Of a stretch of 64,000 nucleotides of DNA, positions 7,945-16,434 are shown in pieces. Each line of letters begins with the position of its first letter. The stretch's first letter is position 1. The stretch is from Gordonia heveisoli (GTDB lineage Bacteria; Actinomycetota; Actinomycetes; Mycobacteriales; Mycobacteriaceae): contig NZ_JASXSH010000011.1 of assembly GCF_030315745.1 (NCBI RefSeq), positions 1 through 64,000 of the forward strand, given 5' to 3'. Made by a program: the position numbers and the translations under genes. A model generated the notes under the pieces. The model saw only the letters and a program-made list of their open reading frames with translations, was not told the DNA's origin and ran no database searches.

Positions 7945-8418
7945 TCAGCCGAGGGCGTCGCGGGTCCAGGCGATCAGGCCGTCCATCGCGGCCTCGATCT
8001 GTTCGCGGGTGGCGGTGAAGTCGGCATTGCCGCCGTAGTACGGGTCGGCGACGTCCTGATCGTCGGGGTTGGCCGCGGGATCGAAGGAGCGCAACAGTCG
8101 GATACGGTCGCCGAGCCGCTTGCGTTCGAGTTCACGGACATGGCCGGAATCCATGGCGACCAGCAGGTCGGCGTCCAGGTGATCGGGGCCGATCTGGGTG
8201 GCCGTGTGGACATCGGAGTACCCGTATGTCACCAGTTCGGCACGGGCGCGGTTGTCGGCGGGCTCGCCGACGTGCCAGCCGCTGGTCCCGCAGCTGGTCA
8301 CCCGTACCCGGGGCGCCAAGCCGGCCCGTTCGACGGCCTCCCGGAAGATGTTCTGTGCCATCGGCGATCGGCAGATGTTGCCGGTGCACACGAAACAGAC
8401 ATGTAGTTGCTCAGACAC
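7945..8418 (-). CDS. ptpA: Low-molecular-weight protein tyrosine phosphatase (PtpA-like)
   Basis: 157 residues. The CX5R loop is complete: Cys11-TGNIC-Arg17, followed by SPMAQ. The general acid lies in DPYYGG near residue 126. It belongs to the low-molecular-weight PTP family, which removes phosphate from protein tyrosines, and matches M. tuberculosis PtpA in both sequence style and neighbourhood. The GTG start at 8418 lies inside the end of the HAD gene: the shared GTGTCTGA contains the HAD stop, an 8-base overlap that implies translational coupling. Longer frames have an unrelated leader. In M. tuberculosis the secreted PtpA acts on host proteins; whether this one is exported is unknown, and no signal peptide is visible. 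Confidence 0.9.
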   Translation of the reverse strand: MSEQLHVCFVCTGNICRSPMAQNIFREAVERAGLAPRVRVTSCGTSGWHVGEPADNRARAELVTYGYSDVHTATQIGPDHLDADLLVAMDSGHVRELERKRLGDRIRLLRSFDPAANPDDQDVADPYYGGNADFTATREQIEAAMDGLIAWTRDALG

Positions 8419-9097
8419 CAAGTACCTCGCGCAGATCTGCGATTGACGAGACCGACCAGGCCGCGTCGTCTTCCTCCCCTGCCAGAGCGTAGCCCCAACC
8501 GACCAAAATCGCTGGAATGCCGAACCGTGCAGCACCTTCGACGTCGTGGTGGCGGTCGCCGATCATCACCAATGGGGTGTCGGGGGATCCGGTTTCGGGG
8601 TCGACGGCGATGTCGAGCTGGGTGAGTGCGTGCGCGATGACGTCATGTTTGAAACGGCGGGTGCCGTCGTCGCTGGCGCCGGCGATGACGCTGAAATGAT
8701 GGGTCAGGCCGAAATGATCGAGGATCGTGCGCGCCGTCGTCTCGTTCTTGGAGGTAGCGATCGCGAGTGTGCGGCCGGAAGCGGAGAGATCGGCGAGTAA
8801 CGAGTCCATCCCGGCGAAGACGGCGTTCTCGCGCCAGCCGATTTCGGTGTACCGGGTGCGGTAGGCGCGCATGGCCTCGTCGGTCACATCCGGAGCCAGC
8901 TGGAGCGAGTTGAGGGTGTCGATCATCGGGGGACCGGCGATACCCGCGACGATGTGCGGGTCTGGGTCGGGGGCACCCACATGCGCGAGGGCGTGGCGGA
9001 AGCTGTTCGCGATTCCCGCGAAGCTGTCGGTGATGGTGCCGTCGAGATCGACGAGCAGGGTGGTCGACGGGTGGCGAGGATCCGGGAGCGACGTCAC
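8411..9097 (-). CDS. HAD-superfamily hydrolase, PtkA-like
   Basis: 228 residues. The HAD motifs are in order: DLDGT (Asp17 and Asp19) near the start, a cap domain, IATSKNE as motif II, FKHDVIAHAL with the conserved Lys as motif III, and MIGDRHHDVEGA as motif IV. This suggests phosphoglycolate phosphatase-like activity. The adjacent gene and order match M. tuberculosis Rv2232 (PtkA), a HAD protein reported to phosphorylate PtpA on tyrosine. The kinase role is therefore an inference from context, and the catalytic motifs alone indicate a phosphatase. I chose the GTG at 9097 because upstream codons are unconserved and approach the divergent cobC gene. Confidence 0.75.
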   Translation of the reverse strand: MTSLPDPRHPSTTLLVDLDGTITDSFAGIANSFRHALAHVGAPDPDPHIVAGIAGPPMIDTLNSLQLAPDVTDEAMRAYRTRYTEIGWRENAVFAGMDSLLADLSASGRTLAIATSKNETTARTILDHFGLTHHFSVIAGASDDGTRRFKHDVIAHALTQLDIAVDPETGSPDTPLVMIGDRHHDVEGAARFGIPAILVGWGYALAGEEDDAAWSVSSIADLREVLGV

Positions 9098-9127
9098 ACC
9101 ACCATGGTGCCCGTAATGTCGTATGTC

Positions 9128-10231
9128 ATGACATCCGGGTTGGATCACATCGTCGGGTCGGCGCGTGCGGTGGGCGCGGCGGCCGACTTACACGACCCCG
9201 ATCGCCACGGCGATCAGGATGCGGCCCCGGGCATGGTCGACTTCGCGGTGAACGTCCGCGGTGCGCCACCGGCCTTCGTCATCGATGCGGTGCGCGCACG
9301 GCTCGACGACCTGGCGCACTATCCGGCACGCACCGACGAACTCGCCGCGATCGACGCCGTCGGCCGTGCGCACGGCCGCGATCGTGACGAGATCATGCTG
9401 CTCTCCGGTGCGGCCGACGGATTCGAGATGCTTCCCCGCCTGCGGCCGAAACACGCCGCCCTGATCCAACCCTCGTTCACTGAACCCGAACTGGCGCTGC
9501 GGGCCGCCGGGATTCGGCTGACGCAGGTGGAACTGGCCCCACCCTGGCGACTCGCCGACGCCGCCGTCCCCGACGACGCCGACCTCGTCGTCCTGGGCAA
9601 CCCGACCAACCCGACATCGGTGCTGCACCCGCGGGCGACGATCGAGGCGCTGCGCCGTCCGGGCCGGCTCATCGTCGTGGACGAGGCCTTCGCCGACCTG
9701 ACCGTCGGCGCCGGTGGGATGCCCGAACCGGAATCAATGGCCGCCGAACGACTGCCCGACGTCATCGTCATCCGCAGTGTCACCAAGACGTTTGGGCTGG
9801 CCGGGCTGCGGGCGGGCTACCTGCTGGCCGCGCCGCAGGTGCTCGACCGGCTACGGGCGGGGCGTCGACCGTGGCCGTTGTCGACGTTGGCGCTGGCAGC
9901 TCTGACCGAATGCGTGGGACCCGCCGGGCGTCGGTACGGCATCGAACAGTCGTCGGCGGTCGCCGCCGAGCGCGATCATCTGTGCGCACGACTGACCGAG
10001 ATCGGGGTGCCGGTCGCGGTCGCACCCGCGGCGCCGTTCGTGCTGATCGAGGTCGCCGACGGCCTGGCGGTCAAGGCGGGCCTGGCGGGGCGTGGTTTCG
10101 CCGTGCGCAGCTGCGCGAATTTCATCGGACTCGGCGATGACCACCTCCGGCTCGCGGTCCGTCCGACGGCGCAGGTGGACGCGTTGGTATCCGCGATCGA
10201 CGAAGTGCGAAAGGAACTGGGCCATGGGTGA
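9128..10231 (+). CDS. cobC: Aminotransferase-like CobC (threonine-phosphate decarboxylase family)
   Basis: 367 residues, a fold-type I PLP enzyme related to histidinol-phosphate aminotransferase and CobC/CobD decarboxylases. Those enzymes make the aminopropanol phosphate arm of cobalamin. Landmarks are VDFAVNVRG near residue 38, DLVVLGNPTNPTSVL, the PLP-phosphate aspartate in IVVDEAFADL, and the Schiff-base lysine in RSVTKTFGLAGLRAGY at about residue 220. The C-terminal FAVRSCANFIGLGDDHLRLAVR holds the substrate-carboxylate arginine. The ATG at 9128 fits the family start; two further ATGs lie at 9104 and 9116. It overlaps the following NIF3 gene by 8 bases. The M. tuberculosis counterpart is Rv2231c. 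Confidence 0.85.
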   Translation: MTSGLDHIVGSARAVGAAADLHDPDRHGDQDAAPGMVDFAVNVRGAPPAFVIDAVRARLDDLAHYPARTDELAAIDAVGRAHGRDRDEIMLLSGAADGFEMLPRLRPKHAALIQPSFTEPELALRAAGIRLTQVELAPPWRLADAAVPDDADLVVLGNPTNPTSVLHPRATIEALRRPGRLIVVDEAFADLTVGAGGMPEPESMAAERLPDVIVIRSVTKTFGLAGLRAGYLLAAPQVLDRLRAGRRPWPLSTLALAALTECVGPAGRRYGIEQSSAVAAERDHLCARLTEIGVPVAVAPAAPFVLIEVADGLAVKAGLAGRGFAVRSCANFIGLGDDHLRLAVRPTAQVDALVSAIDEVRKELGHG

Positions 10232-11372
10232 ATCGGCGGGGCAGTCGGCAGTCGGATCGGTGACGGTCGGTGACGTGGTCGGGGTGGTCGAGGCCGCCTA
10301 TCCGCCTGCCCTCGCCGCATCCTGGGACGAGGTCGGCCTGGTCTGCGGTGACCGTGCCGAACAGGTGCGGACGGTGCGCGTCTGCGTCGACGTGACCGAC
10401 GAGGTCGTCGACGCGGCGGTGGCCGACGGGATCGACCTCATCCTGGCCCACCACCCGCTGCTGCTACGTGGGGTGACGACCGTCGCCGCGGACACCGGCA
10501 AGGGGCGGATCATCCACCGGCTCATCCGCAACGGGATCGCACTGCTGACCGCGCACACCAACGCCGACAGTGCACGTCCGGGGGTGTCGGATGCGCTCGC
10601 CGATCTGCTCGGCCTCGTCGATACCGTGCCGATCGATCCCGTTCCGGTCACGCCGATGGACAAATGGGTCGTGATGGTGCCCGAGGGCAACGTCGAACAG
10701 GTCAGCGAGGCGATGTTCGCCGCCGGCGCCGGGACGATCGGGGAGTACCGCGACTGTTCCTGGTCGGTGGTGGGCACCGGACAGTTCGAGCCGCTGGAGA
10801 ACGCCGCCCCGACCATCGGTGAGATCGGTATGCGAACACACGTCGACGAGGCGCGGGTCGAGATGGTCGCCTCCCGTGGCATCCGACGCCGGGTACTGGC
10901 AGCACTGCGCGCGGCCCATCCGTACGAGGAACCCGCATTCGACGTGCTCGAACTTGCCGACCTCGACAGCGTGGTCGGGATCGGCCGGGCCGGCACCCTC
11001 GCCGAACCGGTGACGCTTGCCGAGTTCACCCGTCGGGCCGCGAGTCTGCTCGGCACCCCGGCCGGGGTACGCGCCGCGGGTGACCCGGACCGCCTGCTGC
11101 GCACCGTCGCGGTGTGCGGCGGCTCCGGCGACTCCTATCTGGACACGGTCGGGCGGCTGGGCGTCGACGCCTACCTGACCGCCGACCTGCGTCATCATCC
11201 GGCCGACGAGGCGCTGCGGATCGGCGGACCCGCGCTGATCGACGCCGGGCACTGGGCCACCGAATTCCCGTGGTGTGCACACGCCGCCGCGCTACTGGCG
11301 GACCAGCTCGGAGTGGTCGCGACGGTCCACGATCAGCCGACCGATCCGTTCCGGATCCACAGCACCGGGTGA
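10224..11372 (+). CDS. NIF3 / DUF34 family metal-binding protein
   Basis: 382 residues. NIF3-like proteins are dinuclear-metal hexamers, often described as GTP cyclohydrolase I type 2-like, without a secure biochemical role. Metal-ligand motifs are LILAHHPLLL at residues about 73-82, LLTAHTNAD near 110, and DAGHWATEFP near the C-terminus. The middle insertion (PMDKWVVMVPEGNVEQVSEAMFAAGAG and later HPYEEPAFDV) is the PII/CutA-like insert domain seen in longer family members. The ATG at 10224 overlaps the stop of cobC. The next gene, a zinc-ribbon protein, follows after a 96-base gap, an arrangement conserved in many actinobacteria. Confidence 0.9.
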   Translation: MGESAGQSAVGSVTVGDVVGVVEAAYPPALAASWDEVGLVCGDRAEQVRTVRVCVDVTDEVVDAAVADGIDLILAHHPLLLRGVTTVAADTGKGRIIHRLIRNGIALLTAHTNADSARPGVSDALADLLGLVDTVPIDPVPVTPMDKWVVMVPEGNVEQVSEAMFAAGAGTIGEYRDCSWSVVGTGQFEPLENAAPTIGEIGMRTHVDEARVEMVASRGIRRRVLAALRAAHPYEEPAFDVLELADLDSVVGIGRAGTLAEPVTLAEFTRRAASLLGTPAGVRAAGDPDRLLRTVAVCGGSGDSYLDTVGRLGVDAYLTADLRHHPADEALRIGGPALIDAGHWATEFPWCAHAAALLADQLGVVATVHDQPTDPFRIHSTG

Positions 11373-11468
11373 GGCGTCGGGGTCGTCGCCGATCACGACG
11401 CACCTGCGCCCGGTCACGAGGTGGTCGCCGCGTACGGTGGGGGGACTCGAAAACCCAGGAGGCTCCAT

Positions 11469-12206
11469 ATGAAGGTCGATGCCGGCGCACAGCGTGTGCT
11501 GCTGGAGCTCGCCGACGCCGACGCCGTCGTCGCGCGCCTGACCCACCGGCGTAAGAACCTCCCACAGGAGGCGCCGATCGCCGAGGCGGAGAAGGCTGTC
11601 GACAGCGCCCGGGACGATCTGGTGCGTTCGGAGATCGCTGCCGAGGACGTCACCCGCGAGTACCGTCGCATCGAATCCGAGGTCACCGGGATGGTCGCCC
11701 GCGAAGCCAAGGACAGCGCGGCGCTGACGGCAGGCGGACTGGCCCCGAAGGCGCTGTCGGAACTGCAGCATGAGCTGGCCGGCCTGGGCCGTCGCCGCGG
11801 GGTCCTCGAAGACGAGATGCTGTCGCTGCTCGAACAGCAGGAGGCCGTCGACGGCGAACGTGACCGGGCGGCCGCGACCATCGACCATCTGCGGACCCAA
11901 CTGACCGAGCTGGAGACCGCGCGCGACACCGAGGCCGCCGAGGTCGACGCCGAACTCGCCGCCGCGACCACTCGTCGGGAGACGATCGCCGCGGAGGTCG
12001 ACCCGACGCTGCTGCCGATCTACGACAAACAGCGTGCCCAGGGGCGTATCGGTGCGGGTCTGTTGCGCGCCCGGCGCTGCGGTGCGTGCCGGATGGAACT
12101 CGACCGCGGCACCCTCTCCGGTATCGCGGCGGCAACCTCGGACGAGGTCATCCGCTGCGAGGAATGCGGCGCGATCCTCATCCGCACCCACGAGTCGGGC
12201 CTGTAG
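11469..12206 (+). CDS. C4-type zinc-ribbon coiled-coil protein (zf-RING_7 family)
   Basis: 245 residues. Residues about 10-175 are a long charged alpha-helical coiled coil (heptads such as LEDEMLSLLEQQEAV and ATIDHLRTQLTELE). The C-terminus holds a zinc ribbon with two Cys-x-x-Cys pairs, RRCGACRMEL near residue 203 and IRCEECGAIL near 232. The family matches M. tuberculosis Rv2229c; related bacterial proteins resemble CdsZ/CT398-like adaptors, and no function is established here. The ATG at 11469 has the strong ribosome site AGGAGGCT just upstream. It is followed 5 bases later by the histidine phosphatase gene, so the two are probably co-translated. Confidence 0.85.
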   Translation: MKVDAGAQRVLLELADADAVVARLTHRRKNLPQEAPIAEAEKAVDSARDDLVRSEIAAEDVTREYRRIESEVTGMVAREAKDSAALTAGGLAPKALSELQHELAGLGRRRGVLEDEMLSLLEQQEAVDGERDRAAATIDHLRTQLTELETARDTEAAEVDAELAAATTRRETIAAEVDPTLLPIYDKQRAQGRIGAGLLRARRCGACRMELDRGTLSGIAAATSDEVIRCEECGAILIRTHESGL

Positions 12207-12211
12207 TCGCG

Positions 12212-12871
12212 GTGAGCACCTCCACCGGGCGGGCACCGTCCTGGCAGGGACAACTCGGGGCGCCGACGCGGCTGATCCTGCTCCGGCACGGACAGACCGA
12301 GCTGTCGGTGCAGCGCCGCTACTCCGGCCGCGGCAACCCGCCCCTCACCGACGAGGGGCTGCGACAGGCGCGTGCCGCCGGAGCCCGCGTGGCCGCCGAG
12401 CCGGATATCGCGGCCGTCGTGTCGTCGCCGCTGGCCAGGGCGCGCACCACCGCACAGCAGGTCGCCGACCATGCCGGCCTCGCCGTCACCGAACATCCCG
12501 GCCTGATCGAGACCGACTTCGGCGACTGGGAGGGGTTGACCTTCGCCGAAGCGGCCCAACGCGATCCGCAGCTGCATCCGCGCTGGCTCGGTGACGTCAC
12601 GGTGCCTGCACCCGGCGGGGAGAGTTTCGCCGCGGTCGGCGAACGGGTGGCCGCGGTCCGCGATCACCTGCTGGCGCAGTATCCAGGCCAGACGGTGGTG
12701 CTCGTCTCCCATGTCACCCCGATCAAGCTGTTTCTGCGCGACGCGTTGGGCGTGGGGTCCGAACTGCTGTTCCGGCTGCATCTGGACCTGGCCTCAGTCT
12801 CCATCGCGGAGTTCTTCGGCGACGGCGGGTCGGTGGTCCGTCTCGTCAACGACACCGCACATCTGCGCTGA
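12212..12871 (+). CDS. Histidine (acid) phosphatase domain protein, RNase H half absent
   Basis: 219 residues. A phosphoglycerate-mutase-like histidine phosphatase with RHG at Arg25-His26-Gly27 (LILLRHGQTELSVQRRYSGRG), VVSSPLARARTTAQQ, IETDFGDWEGLTFAEA, and the second catalytic His in VLVSHVTPIKLFLRDAL. The sequence closely follows the C-terminal half of M. tuberculosis Rv2228c. In that species this domain is fused behind an RNase HI domain and has been linked to alpha-ribazole phosphatase (CobC-type) activity. Here the frame starts at a GTG 5 bases after the zinc-ribbon gene, so there is no space for the RNase H part. A role in cobalamin loop dephosphorylation fits the other cob genes, but the substrate is inferred. 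Confidence 0.85.
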   Translation: MSTSTGRAPSWQGQLGAPTRLILLRHGQTELSVQRRYSGRGNPPLTDEGLRQARAAGARVAAEPDIAAVVSSPLARARTTAQQVADHAGLAVTEHPGLIETDFGDWEGLTFAEAAQRDPQLHPRWLGDVTVPAPGGESFAAVGERVAAVRDHLLAQYPGQTVVLVSHVTPIKLFLRDALGVGSELLFRLHLDLASVSIAEFFGDGGSVVRLVNDTAHLR

Positions 12872-12897
12872 CCCGCACCCGGCGCGGGTACGCCCGG

Positions 12898-12926
12898 CTC
12901 GACCGGGCGGGCGGCTGACGTATGCT
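12898..12926 (+). promoter_or_regulatory. Probable rnpB promoter
   Basis: A -35-like CTCGAC at 12898-12903 and a -10-like TATGCT at 12921-12926 with 17 bases between them place the transcription start at about 12932. That is where the paired 5' end of RNase P RNA begins. Confidence 0.5.
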
Positions 12927-12930
12927 GTCC

Positions 12931-13343
<413 letters not shown>

Positions 13344-13396
13344 CCCGCCTCGTCGGGTCCCCGCCGGATCGGGGCGCACTCGATAGGGTCGGGGTC

Positions 13397-14815
13397 GTGC
13401 AACGCAGACTTTCGGCTCCCGACATCGACTTCGACGCGATCCGAGGCGAACTCGGCGTCGACGAGAATTACGGTGACGCGGCGCTCGCCGAAGCCGAACG
13501 CGCCGTCGACCGATATGCCGACGAGCGCGAAAACTACACCGACCTGCCCTTCGTCACCATCGATCCGCCCGGGTCGATGGATCTGGATCAGGCAGTCCAT
13601 CTGAGCGCCGACGCCGACGGTTTCGTGGTGAACTACGCCATCGCCGACGTCGGCGCGCTGGTCGAACCGGAAGGTGCCCTCGACCAGGAGAGTCGTCGCC
13701 GAGGTACCACCATCTACTTCCCGGACGGCTCGGTGCCACTGCACCCGCGAGCGCTGTCGGAAGGATCGGGGTCGCTGCTGCCCGACCAGATCCGGCCCTG
13801 TGTGCTCTGGACGATCCACGTCGACCCCGATGGCGCCATCGGCGACGTGGCGGTACGACGCGCCCGGGTACGGTCGGTGGCCCGGCTCGACTACGCCGGG
13901 GTGTCCGCGGATGCGGCCGCCGGTCGGCTGCACCCGTCCATCGCGGCGCTGCCCGACTTCGGCGAACTGCGCGCACGGGTCGCGCTGGCGGCCGGGGCCG
14001 TTGAACTGGACCTGCCCGACCAGGAGGTCGTCGGCGAGTCCGGCGGGTGGGCGTTGCGCATCGCGCCCCGCACCCCGGCCGACCGGTGGAACTCGCAGCT
14101 GTCGCTGTTGGCCGGTCGGTGTGCCGGCGAGATCATGGCGGCGGCCGGTGTCGGGCTGTTGCGTACCCTGCCGCCTGCCGAGGCGTCGGCGATCGATGCC
14201 CTGCGCGCCACCGCGACGGCACTCGGCGTGGACTGGCCGCAGGGGACGACCCCGGGACAGTTCCTGGCCACATTGCCGGTCGACGCACCATCCACATTGG
14301 CCCTGATGTCGCGGGCCGGCGGCCTGATGCGGGGGTCGGGATACCTGGCGCTCGGCGTCGGGGAGGCGCCCGCGGCTCCCGGCCCGGAGGCGATGGTGCA
14401 TACCGCGGTCGGTGGGCTCTACGCCCACGTGACCGCCCCGCTGCGCCGACTCGGCGACCGTTTCGCCACCGAGGTATGTCTCGCGGTACAGGCCGGAAAG
14501 CCGGTGCCGGACTGGACTCTTCGCGCACTGCCGACACTCCCGAAGATCCTGCGGTCGGCCGATTCGCTGGGTTCGTCGGCCGACCGTGCGAGCATCGACC
14601 TCGCCGAGGCGGTGGTACTCGGAGACCGGGTCGGGCAGAAATTCGACGCGGTGGTGATGGCCGAGGCAGAGGGCAAACGGGCGGCCCGCATCTTCATCGC
14701 CGACCCGGCCGTCATCGCTACCTGCGACGGTCAGCCACCGCAGGGCCGTCGGCTGCCGGTGGTACTCACGGCAGCTGACCCCGTCAAGCGACTGGTCACC
14801 TTCGCGCCGGTGTGA
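13397..14815 (+). CDS. RNB-domain exoribonuclease (RNase II/R family)
   Basis: 472 residues. A short RNB protein without the cold-shock and S1 RNA-binding domains found in RNase R. The catalytic motif is IDPPGSMDLDQAVHL near residues 53-67, holding the metal-binding aspartates, followed by YAIADVGALVEP and PLHPRALSEG. The later RNB motifs are HVTAPLRRLGDRFATE and the final barrel GQKFDAVVMAEAEGKRAARIFI. It degrades RNA 3' to 5' by family knowledge. The GTG at 13397 gives the conserved VQRRLSAPDIDF start; upstream in-frame codons fall inside rnpB and cannot be translated sensibly. It starts only 54 bases after rnpB and may share its transcript. Confidence 0.88.
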   Translation: MQRRLSAPDIDFDAIRGELGVDENYGDAALAEAERAVDRYADERENYTDLPFVTIDPPGSMDLDQAVHLSADADGFVVNYAIADVGALVEPEGALDQESRRRGTTIYFPDGSVPLHPRALSEGSGSLLPDQIRPCVLWTIHVDPDGAIGDVAVRRARVRSVARLDYAGVSADAAAGRLHPSIAALPDFGELRARVALAAGAVELDLPDQEVVGESGGWALRIAPRTPADRWNSQLSLLAGRCAGEIMAAAGVGLLRTLPPAEASAIDALRATATALGVDWPQGTTPGQFLATLPVDAPSTLALMSRAGGLMRGSGYLALGVGEAPAAPGPEAMVHTAVGGLYAHVTAPLRRLGDRFATEVCLAVQAGKPVPDWTLRALPTLPKILRSADSLGSSADRASIDLAEAVVLGDRVGQKFDAVVMAEAEGKRAARIFIADPAVIATCDGQPPQGRRLPVVLTAADPVKRLVTFAPV

Positions 14816-14818
14816 CGC

Positions 14819-16309
14819 TCAGAGCTTGCCGATGACCGATCGATAGGCGGCCAACGTGCGCTCGGCGTCGGCCTCCAGCCGGGCGTCGATCCGGCCGAGG
14901 ACGAACATGTCCCGGCTGCCGAACCGGCCGGAGTCGACCAACTCGGCCAGCCTGGCCCGGCTGATCCCGGTGTCGTTGAAATCCCCCAGGACCGACTGCA
15001 GCTGTTTGGCCACCGCGCCGGTCGCGCGGTAGCGCTTGATCTTCAGCGGCTCGGCCGCGTCGGTGCTGTAGCGCAGACGCTTGGCGCGTTTGCGGATCGT
15101 GTGCAGCTGGGCCGCCCATTCCGGGGAGCCCTCGGTGAGGGTTGCGAGATGGTCGGTGGCCTGCCGAATGTGTTTGCGGCTGCGGCGGATCGCCTTGTCG
15201 ACCGCGGCGGTCGCCGACGACTCGGCGTCCGGCCCGGCCGGCGGGTCGGCGATGAGTTCGTCGACGGCGTCGAGCAGCGCGAAGTAGCGGTCCGAGGACA
15301 TCGCCGCGTGCGCGTTGCGGAGCGCACGGGTGTGCGCGCTCTCCTCGGTGCCCGACAGCGCGGCGATCAATTCGTCGGAGGCGGGTTCGCCGCGCAGGAG
15401 ACGCTGGTCGAGGTCGAGTTGCACCTCGGAATCGCGTGCATGACCGAGGATCCCGGCCAGCAGTTCGAGTTCGCGGCTCAGATGGGCGGTCCGTTCGGCG
15501 TCGATGACGGTCGGGAAACCCGACAGCACGCTGCGCAGCCTGCGCGTGGCCACCCGCATCTGATGTACGGCGTCGGGTGCGTCGACGCGAACCCCGGGAT
15601 CGTGGGCGATCAGGGACTCGCGATGCAGCGCAAGGTCGGTGACGATCAGCTCCAGCGCCGTCGGGCGTTTGGACAACCGCGGCTTGTGCGCGGTCGGGGT
15701 GGAGCCGATCGCCCGGGCCAGTTTGGAGGCGCTCGACGCGGGCCGCGCGCCGCCGGCGGTCAGGGCCTTGTCGGCGGCCTTGAGAAGTTTGCGTCCGCCC
15801 TCGATCAGTTCGAACTCCCACTCGGCCCACTGCTGGATGTGGCCGCCCGGCAACAGCGACTGCGCGGTCACCAGATCCTCGGCGAATTCGGCGAGCCGCA
15901 CACCATCGGCGCCGATCAGGTAGGTCACGGTGCGCGATGTGGAGATCACCGCGACCGGGTTGAGCGGGCGGGTACGGGTGAGCGCGAGCAGCGGCCGGCG
16001 CAGGTCGTCGGGCACCCCGGCGTCGGCGGGGGCATCGGCGAACGGCACGTGGGTCTCCCGCCTGGCGCCGGCGACCGCGGACGGCCGCTTGAGATGCCAG
16101 CCGCCATCGGTGCCGCCGGTCCGGCGGCGCAGCGTCATACGGTTGACGGCGAGGTCGAGATTCTCGGTGTCGTAGTAGGTGGCGTCGAGATCGAAGGTGC
16201 GCGGCTCGGTCGCCGAGACGACCCCCGGCAGGGCCCGCAGGTCGGGTGCGGGTTGACTCGCGTCGACATCGAACTTCAATTCGATCTCGATCTGCTCGGA
16301 TGCGCCCAC
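14819..16309 (-). CDS. CYTH and CHAD domain protein (polyphosphate/triphosphate-related)
   Basis: 496 residues. The N-terminal CYTH domain begins with the ExExK signature (IEIELKFDV), followed by ATYYDTENLDLAVNRMTLRRRTGG and GWHLKRPS, basic residues that line the triphosphate tunnel. The CHAD domain runs from about residue 215 to 480 with DAVHQMRVATRRLRSVLSGF and TIRKRAKRLRYS, a basic helical fold that binds polyphosphate. CYTH enzymes hydrolyse triphosphate or thiamine triphosphate or make cAMP; CHAD targets proteins to polyphosphate granules. The M. tuberculosis counterpart is Rv2226 or its neighbour. It ends 3 bases from the convergent RNB gene with no separate terminator visible. Confidence 0.88.
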   Translation of the reverse strand: MGASEQIEIELKFDVDASQPAPDLRALPGVVSATEPRTFDLDATYYDTENLDLAVNRMTLRRRTGGTDGGWHLKRPSAVAGARRETHVPFADAPADAGVPDDLRRPLLALTRTRPLNPVAVISTSRTVTYLIGADGVRLAEFAEDLVTAQSLLPGGHIQQWAEWEFELIEGGRKLLKAADKALTAGGARPASSASKLARAIGSTPTAHKPRLSKRPTALELIVTDLALHRESLIAHDPGVRVDAPDAVHQMRVATRRLRSVLSGFPTVIDAERTAHLSRELELLAGILGHARDSEVQLDLDQRLLRGEPASDELIAALSGTEESAHTRALRNAHAAMSSDRYFALLDAVDELIADPPAGPDAESSATAAVDKAIRRSRKHIRQATDHLATLTEGSPEWAAQLHTIRKRAKRLRYSTDAAEPLKIKRYRATGAVAKQLQSVLGDFNDTGISRARLAELVDSGRFGSRDMFVLGRIDARLEADAERTLAAYRSVIGKL

Positions 16310-16434
16310 ATGAACTCCCGTTGCTCGTGCCCATGGCGAGGGATCGCCGCGGGCCTGGCCAATGCGTCTGTCGCAGAATGAGTCTACGGCGACCGCTCCG
16401 AGTCGCCGACTCGATCAGCGGTGACCGCTCCGCA

